From an uncultured Collinsella sp. (GTDB taxonomy: Bacteria; Actinomycetota; Coriobacteriia; Coriobacteriales; Coriobacteriaceae), in the NCBI GenBank assembly GCA_900555765.1, contig USMA01000005.1, forward strand, positions 1 through 14,588: a stretch of DNA of 14,588 nt, in the 5' to 3' direction. The translations under genes and the position numbers were made by a program. Position 1 is the first letter of the stretch, and every line of letters starts with the position of its first letter. Positions 1 to 7,023 of the stretch are shown here, in pieces. The notes under the pieces are model-generated. The model saw only the letters and a list, made by a program, of their open reading frames with translations. It was not told where the DNA came from and did no database searches.

Positions 1-1
1 T

Positions 2-1546
2 GACGCCTGCGTATCGGCGGGGCTGCTGGTCGCGGCGACGATTGTGGGCGCGCTACTTGACCATCCGGGTCTCGCGCCGAGTATCATGATCGTCTATGTG
101 TTCGCCGTTCAGCTGTGCGCATTCTTTACCTGGAGTCGCCTGTATTGCTTGCTGAGCTCGGCTGCCGCCGTGGCGCTCTACAACTTCTTGTTTGTCGACC
201 CGCGCTACTCGCTGTCGCGTATCGACCGCGTCTATCCCGGCATGTTCTTCATCATGTTTGTGGTCTCGCTTGTGTCGAGCTCGATTGCGTTGGCCCTGCG
301 CCGCGCCTTGGCACAGGCTGCCGCTAGCGACCGCCGCACGCATATGGTGCTCGAGACCAACCGCATGCTGCAGCGGTGTGCCGATCAGCAGCAGATTGTG
401 CATGCCATGGCAACGCAGCTGGCGCGTCTTTCGGGCTGTCCGGTCGTATGGTACAGCGCCGACGCCGACGATGAGGACCTGCTGCCGCGTGCGACGTACA
501 CGGCCGTGGGCGATGCCGCGCCGGTGCACGAGCTGGCGCCGCAGATGCCGCCGCGACTCTCGGCGTCGGCTTACGTGGGAACCCCGCTCGATGCCACGTT
601 TGGCGGCTCGGCGTTTTATGGCATCTACCTGACGGTTCGCACGGGCGACGGCTTCGTGCGCTCGGGCGACCCCGCCTCGGTGGTGGGCGTGCTGGCTATC
701 GTTGCCGAGCCCGACGTGCTGACGCACGAGGAACGGGCGCTTGCCGATGCCATCGTGAGCGAAGGCGCGCTGGCGCTCGATCGCGCCCGCGCCATGGAGG
801 CCCGCGAAGAAGCGGCGGTGCTTGCCAAAAACGAGCAGCTGCGCGCCAACCTGCTGCGCTCCATCTCGCACGATCTGCGCACGCCGCTCACCAGTATTTC
901 GGGCAATGCCGACGTGCTGCTCGACCAAGGCTCGACTGGCACGGCCGTGCTCGATGCCCAGACGCGCCGCGGCCTGCTCCTGTCCATTCGCTCGGATGCG
1001 CAATGGCTCAACGCTACCGTCGAGAACCTGCTCGCCATCACCAAGCTCGAGGGCGGCGGTATGCGCCTGTCGACCACGCTCGAGCTCATGGACGATATCG
1101 TGGAGGAGGCGCTGCGCCACGTGAACCCTGCCGTGCGCGAGCACGACCTTAAGGTGGTGGCGTGCGATGAGCCGGCACTCGTCAACGTCGACGCGCGTCT
1201 GATGGTGCAGCTGGTGGTCAATCTGGTGAACAACGCCATCACCTATACGCCCGCAGGCTCGCATATCATGATTTCGATTAGCGTCGACGATGGACGCGTG
1301 GCGTGCTCGGTGGCCGATGATGGTCCGGGCATCGCACCCGAAGATCGCGAGCGGGTCTTTGAGTCGTTCTACACCGCCAACCACGGTCTTGCCGACAGCC
1401 ATCGCAGCGTGGGCCTGGGTCTTTCGCTCTGCCGTTCCATTGCGTTGGCGCATGGCGGTAGCATAGAGGTTGCCGCGGCGGACCCGCACGGCTCGGTCTT
1501 TACGATTGAGCTTCCCGCCGCCGACGTTTCGTTTGATAAGGAGTAG
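2..1546 (+). CDS. kdpD: KdpD-type sensor histidine kinase, C-terminal part (5' end outside window)
   Basis: Membrane sensor kinase of the KdpD family, which in other bacteria controls the high-affinity K+ ATPase KdpFABC. The frame is open to the left edge, so the N-terminal KdpD/USP sensor domains would lie upstream; 514 residues are visible. In order: a DUF4118-like block of four hydrophobic segments (about nt 15-310, with the NFLFVDPRYSL loop), a GAF-like region (about nt 400-770), a HisKA domain with SHDLRTPL (phospho-accepting His codon at 869-871), the N box LVNLVNNAITYTP near nt 1220, the G1 box DDGPGI near 1316, and the G2 box GLGLSLCRSIALAHGG near 1412. All ATPase boxes look intact. 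The response regulator follows after 4 nt, so the two are surely co-transcribed. No kdpFABC gene is visible, so target genes would have to lie upstream or elsewhere. Family assignment is strong; K+ control is inferred from the family. Confidence 0.93.
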   Translation, partial: DACVSAGLLVAATIVGALLDHPGLAPSIMIVYVFAVQLCAFFTWSRLYCLLSSAAAVALYNFLFVDPRYSLSRIDRVYPGMFFIMFVVSLVSSSIALALRRALAQAAASDRRTHMVLETNRMLQRCADQQQIVHAMATQLARLSGCPVVWYSADADDEDLLPRATYTAVGDAAPVHELAPQMPPRLSASAYVGTPLDATFGGSAFYGIYLTVRTGDGFVRSGDPASVVGVLAIVAEPDVLTHEERALADAIVSEGALALDRARAMEAREEAAVLAKNEQLRANLLRSISHDLRTPLTSISGNADVLLDQGSTGTAVLDAQTRRGLLLSIRSDAQWLNATVENLLAITKLEGGGMRLSTTLELMDDIVEEALRHVNPAVREHDLKVVACDEPALVNVDARLMVQLVVNLVNNAITYTPAGSHIMISISVDDGRVACSVADDGPGIAPEDRERVFESFYTANHGLADSHRSVGLGLSLCRSIALAHGGSIEVAAADPHGSVFTIELPAADVSFDKE

Positions 1547-1550
1547 CGCT

Positions 1551-2264
1551 GTGCCGAACTCTGCCGTAAAACCGCTCATCTTGGTCGTTGAGGACGACCC
1601 CGCCGTTCGCAATCTTATCGTCGCTGCGCTCGAGGCGCACGGCTTGCGCCATATGGCCGTGGAGACCGCCCATGCCGCCATCGCCGCCGCCTCATCGCAG
1701 GCACCGAGTATTGTGCTGCTCGATCTGGGCCTGCCCGATATGGATGGTGTCAAGGTGGTGGAGTCGGTGCGCGCATGGTCGGGTATGCCGATTATTGTGG
1801 TTTCGGCGCGCAGCGATGATGCGGACAAGATTCGCGCGCTCGATGCCGGCGCCGACGACTACCTGACCAAGCCGTTTTCGGTCGAGGAGCTGCTCGCGCG
1901 CATTCGCACGACGCTCAGGCGCCTTTCGTATGCGCAGATTGGCATGGGTGCGTCCGAGGGCTCGTTCGATTCCGGTGAGCTGCATATCGATTTTGATGCC
2001 GGCATCGCCACGATGGATGGCGAGGAGTTGCATCTGACGCCGATCGAGTACAAGCTCCTGTGCCTGTTGGCGCATAACGCCGACAAGGTGCTGACGCACC
2101 AGTTTATCCTGCACGAGATTTGGGGCACGGCAACCAAGAGCGACCTGGCGAGCCTGCGTGTCTTTATGGGCACGCTGCGCAAGAAGATCGAGTCCGACCC
2201 CGCGCATCCGCGCTATATCCAAACACACGTAGGCATCGGTTACCGACTGGTCACCCAAGGCTAG
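1551..2264 (+). CDS. kdpE: KdpE-type OmpR/PhoB-family response regulator
   Basis: Cytoplasmic DNA-binding response regulator, 237 aa (E. coli KdpE is about 225). The receiver domain covers residues 8-125 with acidic pocket E14-D15-D16, phospho-acceptor D58 in LLDLGLPDMDG, switch S85 in VVSARS, and K107 in YLTKPFS. A winged-helix DNA-binding domain follows (about 140-235), with LTPIEYKLLCLLAHN and the terminal hairpin motif YIQTHVGIGYRL typical of the OmpR class. I chose the GTG start at 1551 because AAGGAG lies 7 nt upstream at 1538-1543, overlapping the end of kdpD, and because the receiver fold begins directly after it; a longer reading from within kdpD has no support. It pairs with the preceding kinase. 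A hairpin follows its stop codon. Confidence 0.94.
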   Translation: MPNSAVKPLILVVEDDPAVRNLIVAALEAHGLRHMAVETAHAAIAAASSQAPSIVLLDLGLPDMDGVKVVESVRAWSGMPIIVVSARSDDADKIRALDAGADDYLTKPFSVEELLARIRTTLRRLSYAQIGMGASEGSFDSGELHIDFDAGIATMDGEELHLTPIEYKLLCLLAHNADKVLTHQFILHEIWGTATKSDLASLRVFMGTLRKKIESDPAHPRYIQTHVGIGYRLVTQG

Positions 2265-2287
2265 ATCGCAAACCACCATTCCAATAT

Positions 2288-2360
2288 GAGTTGCGGTGAA
2301 ATAGTTCCTGTTTGGGCTTTTACCAGGCATTTATAGGAACTATTCCACCGCAACTTTGTT
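2288..2360. terminator. Long hairpin between convergent kdpE and rlmKL, probable terminator
   Basis: A 20-nt left arm (2290-2309, starting GTTGCGGTG) is the reverse complement of 2335-2354 with one mismatch. The pairing extends to 2289/2355 and, by wobble, to 2288/2356. The loop is 25 nt. On the + strand the stem is followed by a T-rich stretch (TTTGTTTATTT), so it can act as a rho-independent terminator for kdpE. It begins 24 nt after the kdpE stop and ends 3-5 nt from the rlmKL stop codon. On the - strand no clear U-tract follows. The stem is unusually long and nearly perfect for a simple terminator and could be a copy of a palindromic repeat family. Confidence 0.7.
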
Positions 2361-4918
2361 TATTTGCCCTTGGGCTTGCTGGCGTAGAACTTCTTCTTTT
2401 TGGGCTTGTCGGCGGGGGAGGGTTTGCCGGCAAAGTTGGACTTGCCGTTGCCGGTCTGCGCGTGCGCGGGTGCTGCCGCGCGAGGCTTGCGGGCTTCGGG
2501 GCTGCGCAACTCCTCGGTTCGCACGGCAATTTCCTCGGCGCTAAAGCCGACCTCGGCCATGGCGTCCTCGATGGGCAGTCGGCGCACGATATAGCAATGG
2601 TGCACCTTCTGGTTGCGTGCGAAATCCTCGGGGATGGTCTGCGCCGTAATGTCCTCCAGTACGACGCCCGCGCGTGCGAGCTTGCGCGTCTCGGGGCGGA
2701 AGCCGCGCAGGTTGCAGCTAAAGATGGCATGTCCGCCCTGTGCGAGCAGGCGCGATACGCCGGCCAAAAGCTCAACATGGTCGCGCTGGACATCCCAGGT
2801 GCGGCGGCCCATCTTGGACGAGGTGGAAAACGTGGGCGGGTCGACAATAATCAGGTCCCAGCTGGTGCGCGTCTGGCGCTGGTCGCGAATCCAGGCGAGC
2901 ACGTCATCGCGCACAAAGTGATGCTGCGGCCCCACAAAGCCGTTCTGACGCATGTTGCGCTCGGCCCAGTCCAGGTAGGTGTTGGAAAGGTCAACCGTCA
3001 CAGTCTCCTCGACGCCGCCGTCCGCCGCATAGCAGGTGGCGGTACCGGTGTAGGCGAACAGATTGAGGAAGCGGCGCGCCTGTTTGGCGTGCTCGCGCAC
3101 CAGGTTGCGGGTGACGCGGTGGTCTAGGAAGATGCCCACATCCAAATAGTCGTCAAAGTTGACGGCAAAGGTAAGGCCGCCCTCTTCGATGAGCGGCAGG
3201 CGACGGCGCGCGATGTTGGCGCGCTCGCCCGATGCGCCCTTGCCGGCGCCCTGCTTGCCGTACTGCGAGCCGCCGCGCGAACGCATGCGGGCCTTGGCGT
3301 GTACGTGCTCGGCCGGAACATCCAGGATACGCGGCGCGATGGCCAAGATGTCGAGCATGCGGGCCTGGGCTAGCGCGGGATCGATGGTCTTAGGCGCGGC
3401 GTATTCGGCGATGACGAGCCAGCGGCCCGGCGTCTGCGGACAGCCCTCGTACAGGTCGATGGCGGCGGAGTAGTCGGGCAGGTCGGCATCGTAGACGCGG
3501 TAGCAGCTCACGCCCTCGCGCTTTGCCCACTTGCGACGCAGGCGTGCGTTCTTGCGCAGGCGGTTGGCGAACTGCTCGGACTCGGGAATGAGCACGGGCA
3601 GCGGCTTGCCGTCGCCCAGGTCGAGCGTGGCGGCAGGTTTGGGCATGGGAGTGTCGGCGGCTTCGTCTTGAGCGTCTGCGGTCTGCTCCTCGGCATCTGC
3701 GCTGGTCGCAGCTTCAAATGCCGCGGCGGCGTGGTCGAGCGAGGGCCAAACCTCAATAGTTGCCTCTTCGTTATTGGGCATGATGGCGATGGAGCGTGCA
3801 GGCTCGGCATGGAGCGCGCGGGCCATAAGGCCATCGCGGGTGAGCGCGGCGACCGGCGCGGCGGTAAGCTCGGGCGCGCGGCGCAGCTCGCCGATCAACG
3901 TCATGGCGTCGTGCATGAGCGAAAGCGGGGTCTCGGTGGTGTCTGCGACCACGGCGGCGCCGGCGACGGCGTCCGCATGGTCCAGCACGGTGGCGGACTT
4001 GGCGGCGCAAAAATCGACAAAGCGCTTGTAGCCGGCGCACTTGACCATGCGCTCGGCGGTCTTTCGGGCAGCGGGGTTGATGTCTGCGGCAACGATGCGC
4101 GCCTGGCGCTCGCGCGCTGCGGCCTCGCGCTCCCGCGCCTCGGCAAGCAGCTGCTCCCACAGGGCGGCTTCGTGCAATTGCCAGCCCTCAAAGCCCCAGC
4201 GCTCGCGTGCGGCGCCCGGGGCGCGGTCGGTCAGAATATTCACGGCCTCCAGCAGCAGGCCGCCGCCGGCGCACGAGGCATCGATCAGCGTGGGCAGGGC
4301 TTCGTTCTCGTAATCGTCGGCCGTCAGCTCGCGCTCGCACAGTGCGGTCCAGCCGACCTGCGCCAGCACCAGGGCGGCGTAGTCGGGGCGCAACACGTGC
4401 GCGCCCTCGCCGGCACGGGTCGCCGCGGACGGCAGGCGCTTGAACAGCGGGTCGCCCGAAAGGTCCAGGCTTATGCTCGCGCGGCGCTGGCGCAGCGAAA
4501 GCAGTAGGTGAACATCGGGGTCGGCGGCATCGACGTCGGCGCGACGGCCCGTGGTCTCGGCCAGACGGTCGCATAATGCGTCCTTGGCGCGCAGGGCCGA
4601 GAAGCGCGTGTTGCGCAGCTGCTCGGTCACGCCGCGGGCGGTGATGGCGATGGTGGCGCCGGGGCGGACGATGTTCTCCCAGGCGATGTCGTAAACGCTA
4701 TCGTACAGCTCATCGGCATCCTGCGCCTCAAAGCGCCCGAGCACCGCAAACACGCGGCTCGCTAGGCGCGACCACAGACAGGCGCGGTAGCCTTCTTCGA
4801 GCTCGCCCTCAAACGTGGCGCGGCCCTTCAGCCGGCGAACATGCGAAAGCCCGAGGCGTTTAAGCTCATCGGCGAGTGCGGACTCAAAGCCTTCGGGGCA
4901 GCTTGCGTATAATTCCAT
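2360..4918 (-). CDS. rlmKL: RlmKL-type bifunctional 23S rRNA methyltransferase with degenerate RlmL half
   Basis: Cytoplasmic rRNA modification enzyme, 852 aa (E. coli RlmKL is 702). The THUMP-containing N-terminus (about 1-160, with ACLWSRLASR and SISLDLSGD) is followed by the RlmL-like domain (about 180-400), an acidic Ala/Glu/Asp linker (about 400-430), the RlmK domain (about 445-785) and a Lys/Ala/Pro-rich basic tail (about 805-852). RlmK motifs are intact: FLNLFAYTGTA (617-627), the Asp of TVDLSNTYL (about 643) and DPPTFS (693-698). RlmK makes m7G2069 in E. coli numbering. In the RlmL half the expected DPMCGSGTLL is read as DASCAGGGLL (213-222), and the expected NPPYGER is replaced near VADTTETP (324-331), so m2G2445 activity is doubtful. 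The flanking sequence TDRAPG...RWGFEGW still aligns with RlmL. The start has a GAGAGG ribosome site 5 nt upstream. It is divergent from the HAD gene and convergent with kdpE. Confidence 0.9.
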   Translation of the reverse strand: MELYASCPEGFESALADELKRLGLSHVRRLKGRATFEGELEEGYRACLWSRLASRVFAVLGRFEAQDADELYDSVYDIAWENIVRPGATIAITARGVTEQLRNTRFSALRAKDALCDRLAETTGRRADVDAADPDVHLLLSLRQRRASISLDLSGDPLFKRLPSAATRAGEGAHVLRPDYAALVLAQVGWTALCERELTADDYENEALPTLIDASCAGGGLLLEAVNILTDRAPGAARERWGFEGWQLHEAALWEQLLAEAREREAAARERQARIVAADINPAARKTAERMVKCAGYKRFVDFCAAKSATVLDHADAVAGAAVVADTTETPLSLMHDAMTLIGELRRAPELTAAPVAALTRDGLMARALHAEPARSIAIMPNNEEATIEVWPSLDHAAAAFEAATSADAEEQTADAQDEAADTPMPKPAATLDLGDGKPLPVLIPESEQFANRLRKNARLRRKWAKREGVSCYRVYDADLPDYSAAIDLYEGCPQTPGRWLVIAEYAAPKTIDPALAQARMLDILAIAPRILDVPAEHVHAKARMRSRGGSQYGKQGAGKGASGERANIARRRLPLIEEGGLTFAVNFDDYLDVGIFLDHRVTRNLVREHAKQARRFLNLFAYTGTATCYAADGGVEETVTVDLSNTYLDWAERNMRQNGFVGPQHHFVRDDVLAWIRDQRQTRTSWDLIIVDPPTFSTSSKMGRRTWDVQRDHVELLAGVSRLLAQGGHAIFSCNLRGFRPETRKLARAGVVLEDITAQTIPEDFARNQKVHHCYIVRRLPIEDAMAEVGFSAEEIAVRTEELRSPEARKPRAAAPAHAQTGNGKSNFAGKPSPADKPKKKKFYASKPKGK

Positions 4919-4933
4919 GGGTGACCTCTCTGG

Positions 4934-4961
4934 TTGCGTCGCTCCATTATATGATGGATAC
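4934..4961. promoter_or_regulatory. Candidate overlapping divergent promoters for rlmKL and the HAD gene
   Basis: The two genes start only 75 nt apart, so their promoters must share this space. On the - strand a perfect TATAAT lies at 4946-4951, 27 nt before the rlmKL ATG; I see no good -35 box at the usual distance. On the + strand TTGCGT (4934-4939) is followed after 16 nt by GATACT (4956-4961), with a weaker alternative TATGAT at 4950-4955. The pieces are read directly; their use as promoters is inferred. Confidence 0.35.
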
Positions 4962-4993
4962 TTCGTTTACTCTCGCCCCCGAAAGGAACCCAT

Positions 4994-5821
4994 ATGATTG
5001 ATGCGTGCCCCGATTCCGCCGTGCTCTTTTTTGACGTGGACGGCACGCTGACGTCGTTCGATCCCGACAACATGACCGACAAGGACTTTTCGGCGGTTCA
5101 CCCCTCGCAGGCGGTCGTCGAGGCGTTTCATCGTCTGCGCGACGCGGGACACCAGGCATTTATCTGCACGGGTCGTCCCTTGTGGCTGATTGCCGATGGC
5201 CTGCGCGCGCTGAACCCGGCGGGTGTCGTTGCCATGGCGGGAGCGACGCTCGAGGTCGAGGGCCGCGTGGTGCACGAGGACTGCTTTGACGAGGACGTTA
5301 TCGAGGAGCTTGCGCGCCGTATGGCCGCGGCAGGGATTGAGGCCTTTTTCGAGACCAACGTGGCTACTTTTGCCCTGGAACCCGCGGGTGTTGAGCAGTC
5401 GTCTCTGATCGGCACTTCTGTGGTGCACAGCACCGAGGAAATGCGCGTCGACGGCCGTCTGCGCGTGGGCAAGGTAGGCATCGTCGCGAGCGACCTGGCT
5501 CGCGTAGCCAACGATGATGGCTTTATCGATCGCGAGTTTGAGCTGTGCAACACCGGTGGTCAGAATCGCGAGCTGAGCCCCAAGGGCATCGACAAGGGCG
5601 TGGGCGTGGCGCGAGCGCTGGAATACCTGGGTCGCACCGGCAACGCGCGCACCTTTGGCTTCGGCGATTCGGGTAACGACCTGGGCATGCTCGCTGCGGT
5701 CGAGACGGCTGTCGCCATGGGCAACGCCATGCCTGAGGTCAAGGCGGTCGCCGACTACGTAACCGACGACGTCGCACACGACGGCACCGTCGCAGCGATG
5801 CAGCATTTTGGCCTCATCTAA
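4994..5821 (+). CDS. HAD-superfamily (IIB, Cof-type) phosphatase
   Basis: Cytoplasmic phosphatase of 275 aa, the usual length for Cof/YbiV-like HAD-IIB hydrolases, which remove phosphate from sugar phosphates and similar small metabolites. Motif I is FFDVDGT (12-18, nucleophile D14, acid/base D16), motif II is ICTGR (T59), the motif III lysine is in SPKGIDKG (K197 or K201), and motif IV is GFGDSGNDLGML (D225, D229). The residues between motifs II and III (about 85-190) form the C2B-type cap that sets substrate choice, so the substrate cannot be read. AAAGGA at 4982-4987 sits 6 nt before the ATG. The gene ends with in-frame tandem stops TAA TGA. The next gene is a sugar-phosphate aldolase, but 193 nt away and probably with its own promoter, so a shared pathway is only a guess. 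Confidence 0.9.
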   Translation: MIDACPDSAVLFFDVDGTLTSFDPDNMTDKDFSAVHPSQAVVEAFHRLRDAGHQAFICTGRPLWLIADGLRALNPAGVVAMAGATLEVEGRVVHEDCFDEDVIEELARRMAAAGIEAFFETNVATFALEPAGVEQSSLIGTSVVHSTEEMRVDGRLRVGKVGIVASDLARVANDDGFIDREFELCNTGGQNRELSPKGIDKGVGVARALEYLGRTGNARTFGFGDSGNDLGMLAAVETAVAMGNAMPEVKAVADYVTDDVAHDGTVAAMQHFGLI

Positions 5822-5949
5822 TGAATCCCGCGTTCTGACGTTTGCCCAAACTGCGACTCTTTGCTTTTGCATGCTCAATCGATTTATCAATCCAAACACT
5901 GAGGTGTTTATACCGTTCGCCGAGAAGATAAAAAACCGCAGTTCACGCC

Positions 5950-5995
5950 TTGATAAACGTAGGTAAAGTGTTTAGCAGTTTATCGGCCGTATGCT
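5950..5995 (+). promoter_or_regulatory. Candidate promoter/operator region upstream of the transaldolase gene
   Basis: The 193-nt spacer 5822-6014 is AT-rich compared with the genes. It holds TTGATA (5950-5955), possible -10 boxes at TTTAGC (5971-5976) and TATGCT (5990-5995), and an inverted pair GATAAAC (5952-5958) / GTTTATC (5978-5984) whose centres are 26 nt apart. Further GATAAA/TTTATC words occur at 5883-5888 and 5927-5932, and a small hairpin AAACAC/GTGTTT lies at 5894-5909. The spacing between -35 and -10 candidates is not ideal, so the exact promoter is uncertain; a regulatory role for the repeated word is inferred. Confidence 0.3.
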
Positions 5996-6014
5996 AACGA
6001 AAGGAATCAGGCAG

Positions 6015-6719
6015 ATGGCAATCAAGGTGTTCGCTGACGGTGCAAACCTCGAGGGCATGCTCGACATGTACGAGAACGGCAACGTTCAGGGTTTCACGAC
6101 CAACCCGTCCCTTATGAAGAAGGGCGGCGTGACGGATTACCGCGCGTTTGCCAAGGAGGTCCTGACCCACATCACCGATGTGTCCGTGTCGTTTGAGGTC
6201 TTTGCCGACGACGTCGAGACCATGGAGGTCGAGGCCCGCGAGATCGCTACCTGGGCCGAGAACGTCTACGTCAAGATTCCGTGCGTGACTACCAAGGGCG
6301 AGTCCACCGCCGAGCTGGTGCGCAAGCTTTCCGCCGACGGCATCAAGGTCAACGTCACTACCATTTTTACTCCCGAGCAGGTTGACGAGATGATTGAGGT
6401 TGTTGACGCCGAGACGCCGTCCATCATCTCGCTCTTTGCCGGCCGCATCGCCGACACCGGCGTCGATCCCATTCCGTTTATGACGGAGTCGGTCAAGAAG
6501 GCTGCCGCCAAGCCCAACTGTGAGGTCCTGTGGGCGTCCACGCGCGAGCTCATCAACATTTACCAGGCCGAGGCCTGCGGTTGCCAGATCATTACGGTGC
6601 CCAACAGCATCCTGGCCAAGCGCAAGAACATCGGTCGCGACCCGTACGAGGTCTCGCTCGATACCGTGCGCGGCTTTGCCAAGGATATCGCCGCTTTGGG
6701 CTTCCATATTCTGCCGTAA
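6015..6719 (+). CDS. Transaldolase / fructose-6-phosphate aldolase family protein
   Basis: Cytoplasmic class I aldolase of 234 aa, similar in size to the short transaldolase/Fsa group (about 210-240) rather than the 320-aa TalB group. Such enzymes transfer or release dihydroxyacetone units between sugar phosphates in the non-oxidative pentose phosphate pathway. Visible signatures: D8 in VFADGANL, GFTTNPSLM (26-34), the Schiff-base lysine K87 in VYVKIP, NVTTIFT, FAGRIADTGVDP, VLWASTRE and CGCQIITVP. I chose the ATG at 6015 because AAAGGA (6000-6005) lies 9 nt upstream; the in-frame ATG at 5991 has no ribosome site and adds a non-conserved stub. The choice between transaldolase and F6P aldolase activity cannot be made by eye. 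A short decayed copy of its last codons lies downstream at 6772-6796. Confidence 0.9.
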   Translation: MAIKVFADGANLEGMLDMYENGNVQGFTTNPSLMKKGGVTDYRAFAKEVLTHITDVSVSFEVFADDVETMEVEAREIATWAENVYVKIPCVTTKGESTAELVRKLSADGIKVNVTTIFTPEQVDEMIEVVDAETPSIISLFAGRIADTGVDPIPFMTESVKKAAAKPNCEVLWASTRELINIYQAEACGCQIITVPNSILAKRKNIGRDPYEVSLDTVRGFAKDIAALGFHILP

Positions 6720-6771
6720 CGCGAACACTGGCTACGCCGCGGGCTGCCGACACGAGCTTGCCAGCAAGTTG

Positions 6772-6796
6772 GCGCTTGGCTTCCATATCCTGCCGT
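6772..6796 (+). pseudogene. Decayed duplicate of the transaldolase gene 3' end
   Basis: This 25-nt segment matches 6693-6717, the last codons of the transaldolase, at 21 of 25 positions. Both copies encode the peptide ALGFHILP, but the native TAA stop is TGG here and the copy is in a different frame from the gene. The differences are mostly silent, which suggests a once-coding origin (for example a tandem duplicate since deleted) rather than a very recent copy. The copy stops 2 nt short of the left arm of the palindromic element. It is short, so chance similarity cannot be fully excluded. Confidence 0.5.
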
Positions 6797-6798
6797 GG

Positions 6799-7014
6799 GC
6801 AAAGGTACCCCCGCCTACGCCGTGCAAAATTGAGAGTATTCAGCAAGGTAAAGGTCTTTATCAGTTAACCGAAGCATGGAACGGCCCCCGTTTTGGCTCT
6901 GACGACGCTAAAACGGGGGCTGTTTTTTGTTTTTTCGTCTCTGAGGGGCATCCGGAACGGTGGAATTTGCAGAATACTCGCGATTTTGCACATCGCTACA
7001 GGGGGTACCTTTGC
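6799..7014. repeat. 216-bp palindromic intergenic element with 48-nt inverted arms
   Basis: The left arm 6799-6846 and the reverse complement of the right arm 6967-7014 align without gaps at 38 of 48 positions. Blocks of perfect match are GCAAAGGTACCCCC (14), GTGCAAAAT (9), GAGTATTC (8) and GCAA (4), separated by diverged stretches of 9, 3 and 1 nt. The centre (6847-6966) contains the rho-independent terminator of the transaldolase gene. No transposase is encoded and no clear target duplication is seen, so it resembles a REP/MITE-like repeat. The structure is directly visible; membership in a dispersed family is inferred. Confidence 0.65.
6881..6935 (+). terminator. Rho-independent terminator
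   Basis: GCCCCCGTTTT (6884-6894) pairs perfectly with AAAACGGGGGC (6910-6920). The stem can grow to about 17 pairs with two G-U pairs (6881-6923), with a 9-nt loop. It is followed by a T-rich tract at 6921-6935 broken by a single G. It acts on + strand transcripts, that is the transaldolase, although it lies 160 nt past the stop codon. On the - strand no U-tract follows, so it would not serve tex. Confidence 0.9.
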
Positions 7015-7023
7015 TTTGGCGGT

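Larger units (their letters stand above)
6720..7023. other. Gene-free stretch between convergent transaldolase and tex genes
   Basis: I see no credible gene in these 304 nt. They hold, in order, 52 nt of unexplained sequence, a partial copy of the transaldolase 3' end (6772-6796), the left arm of an inverted repeat (6799-6846), a terminator (6881-6935), the right arm (6967-7014), and 9 nt before the tex stop codon. Frames crossing it have no ribosome site and no recognisable domain. Confidence 0.8.

Noticed and set aside
53-1828. A 591-codon open frame on the - strand opposite kdpD/kdpE
   Set aside because: Arg/His/Ala-rich and without known motifs; it crosses the junction of two certain genes.
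5894-5909. AAACAC/GTGTTT hairpin as a terminator of the HAD gene
   Set aside because: The 6-bp AT-rich stem is weak and no T-run follows, so it is only mentioned as part of the spacer.
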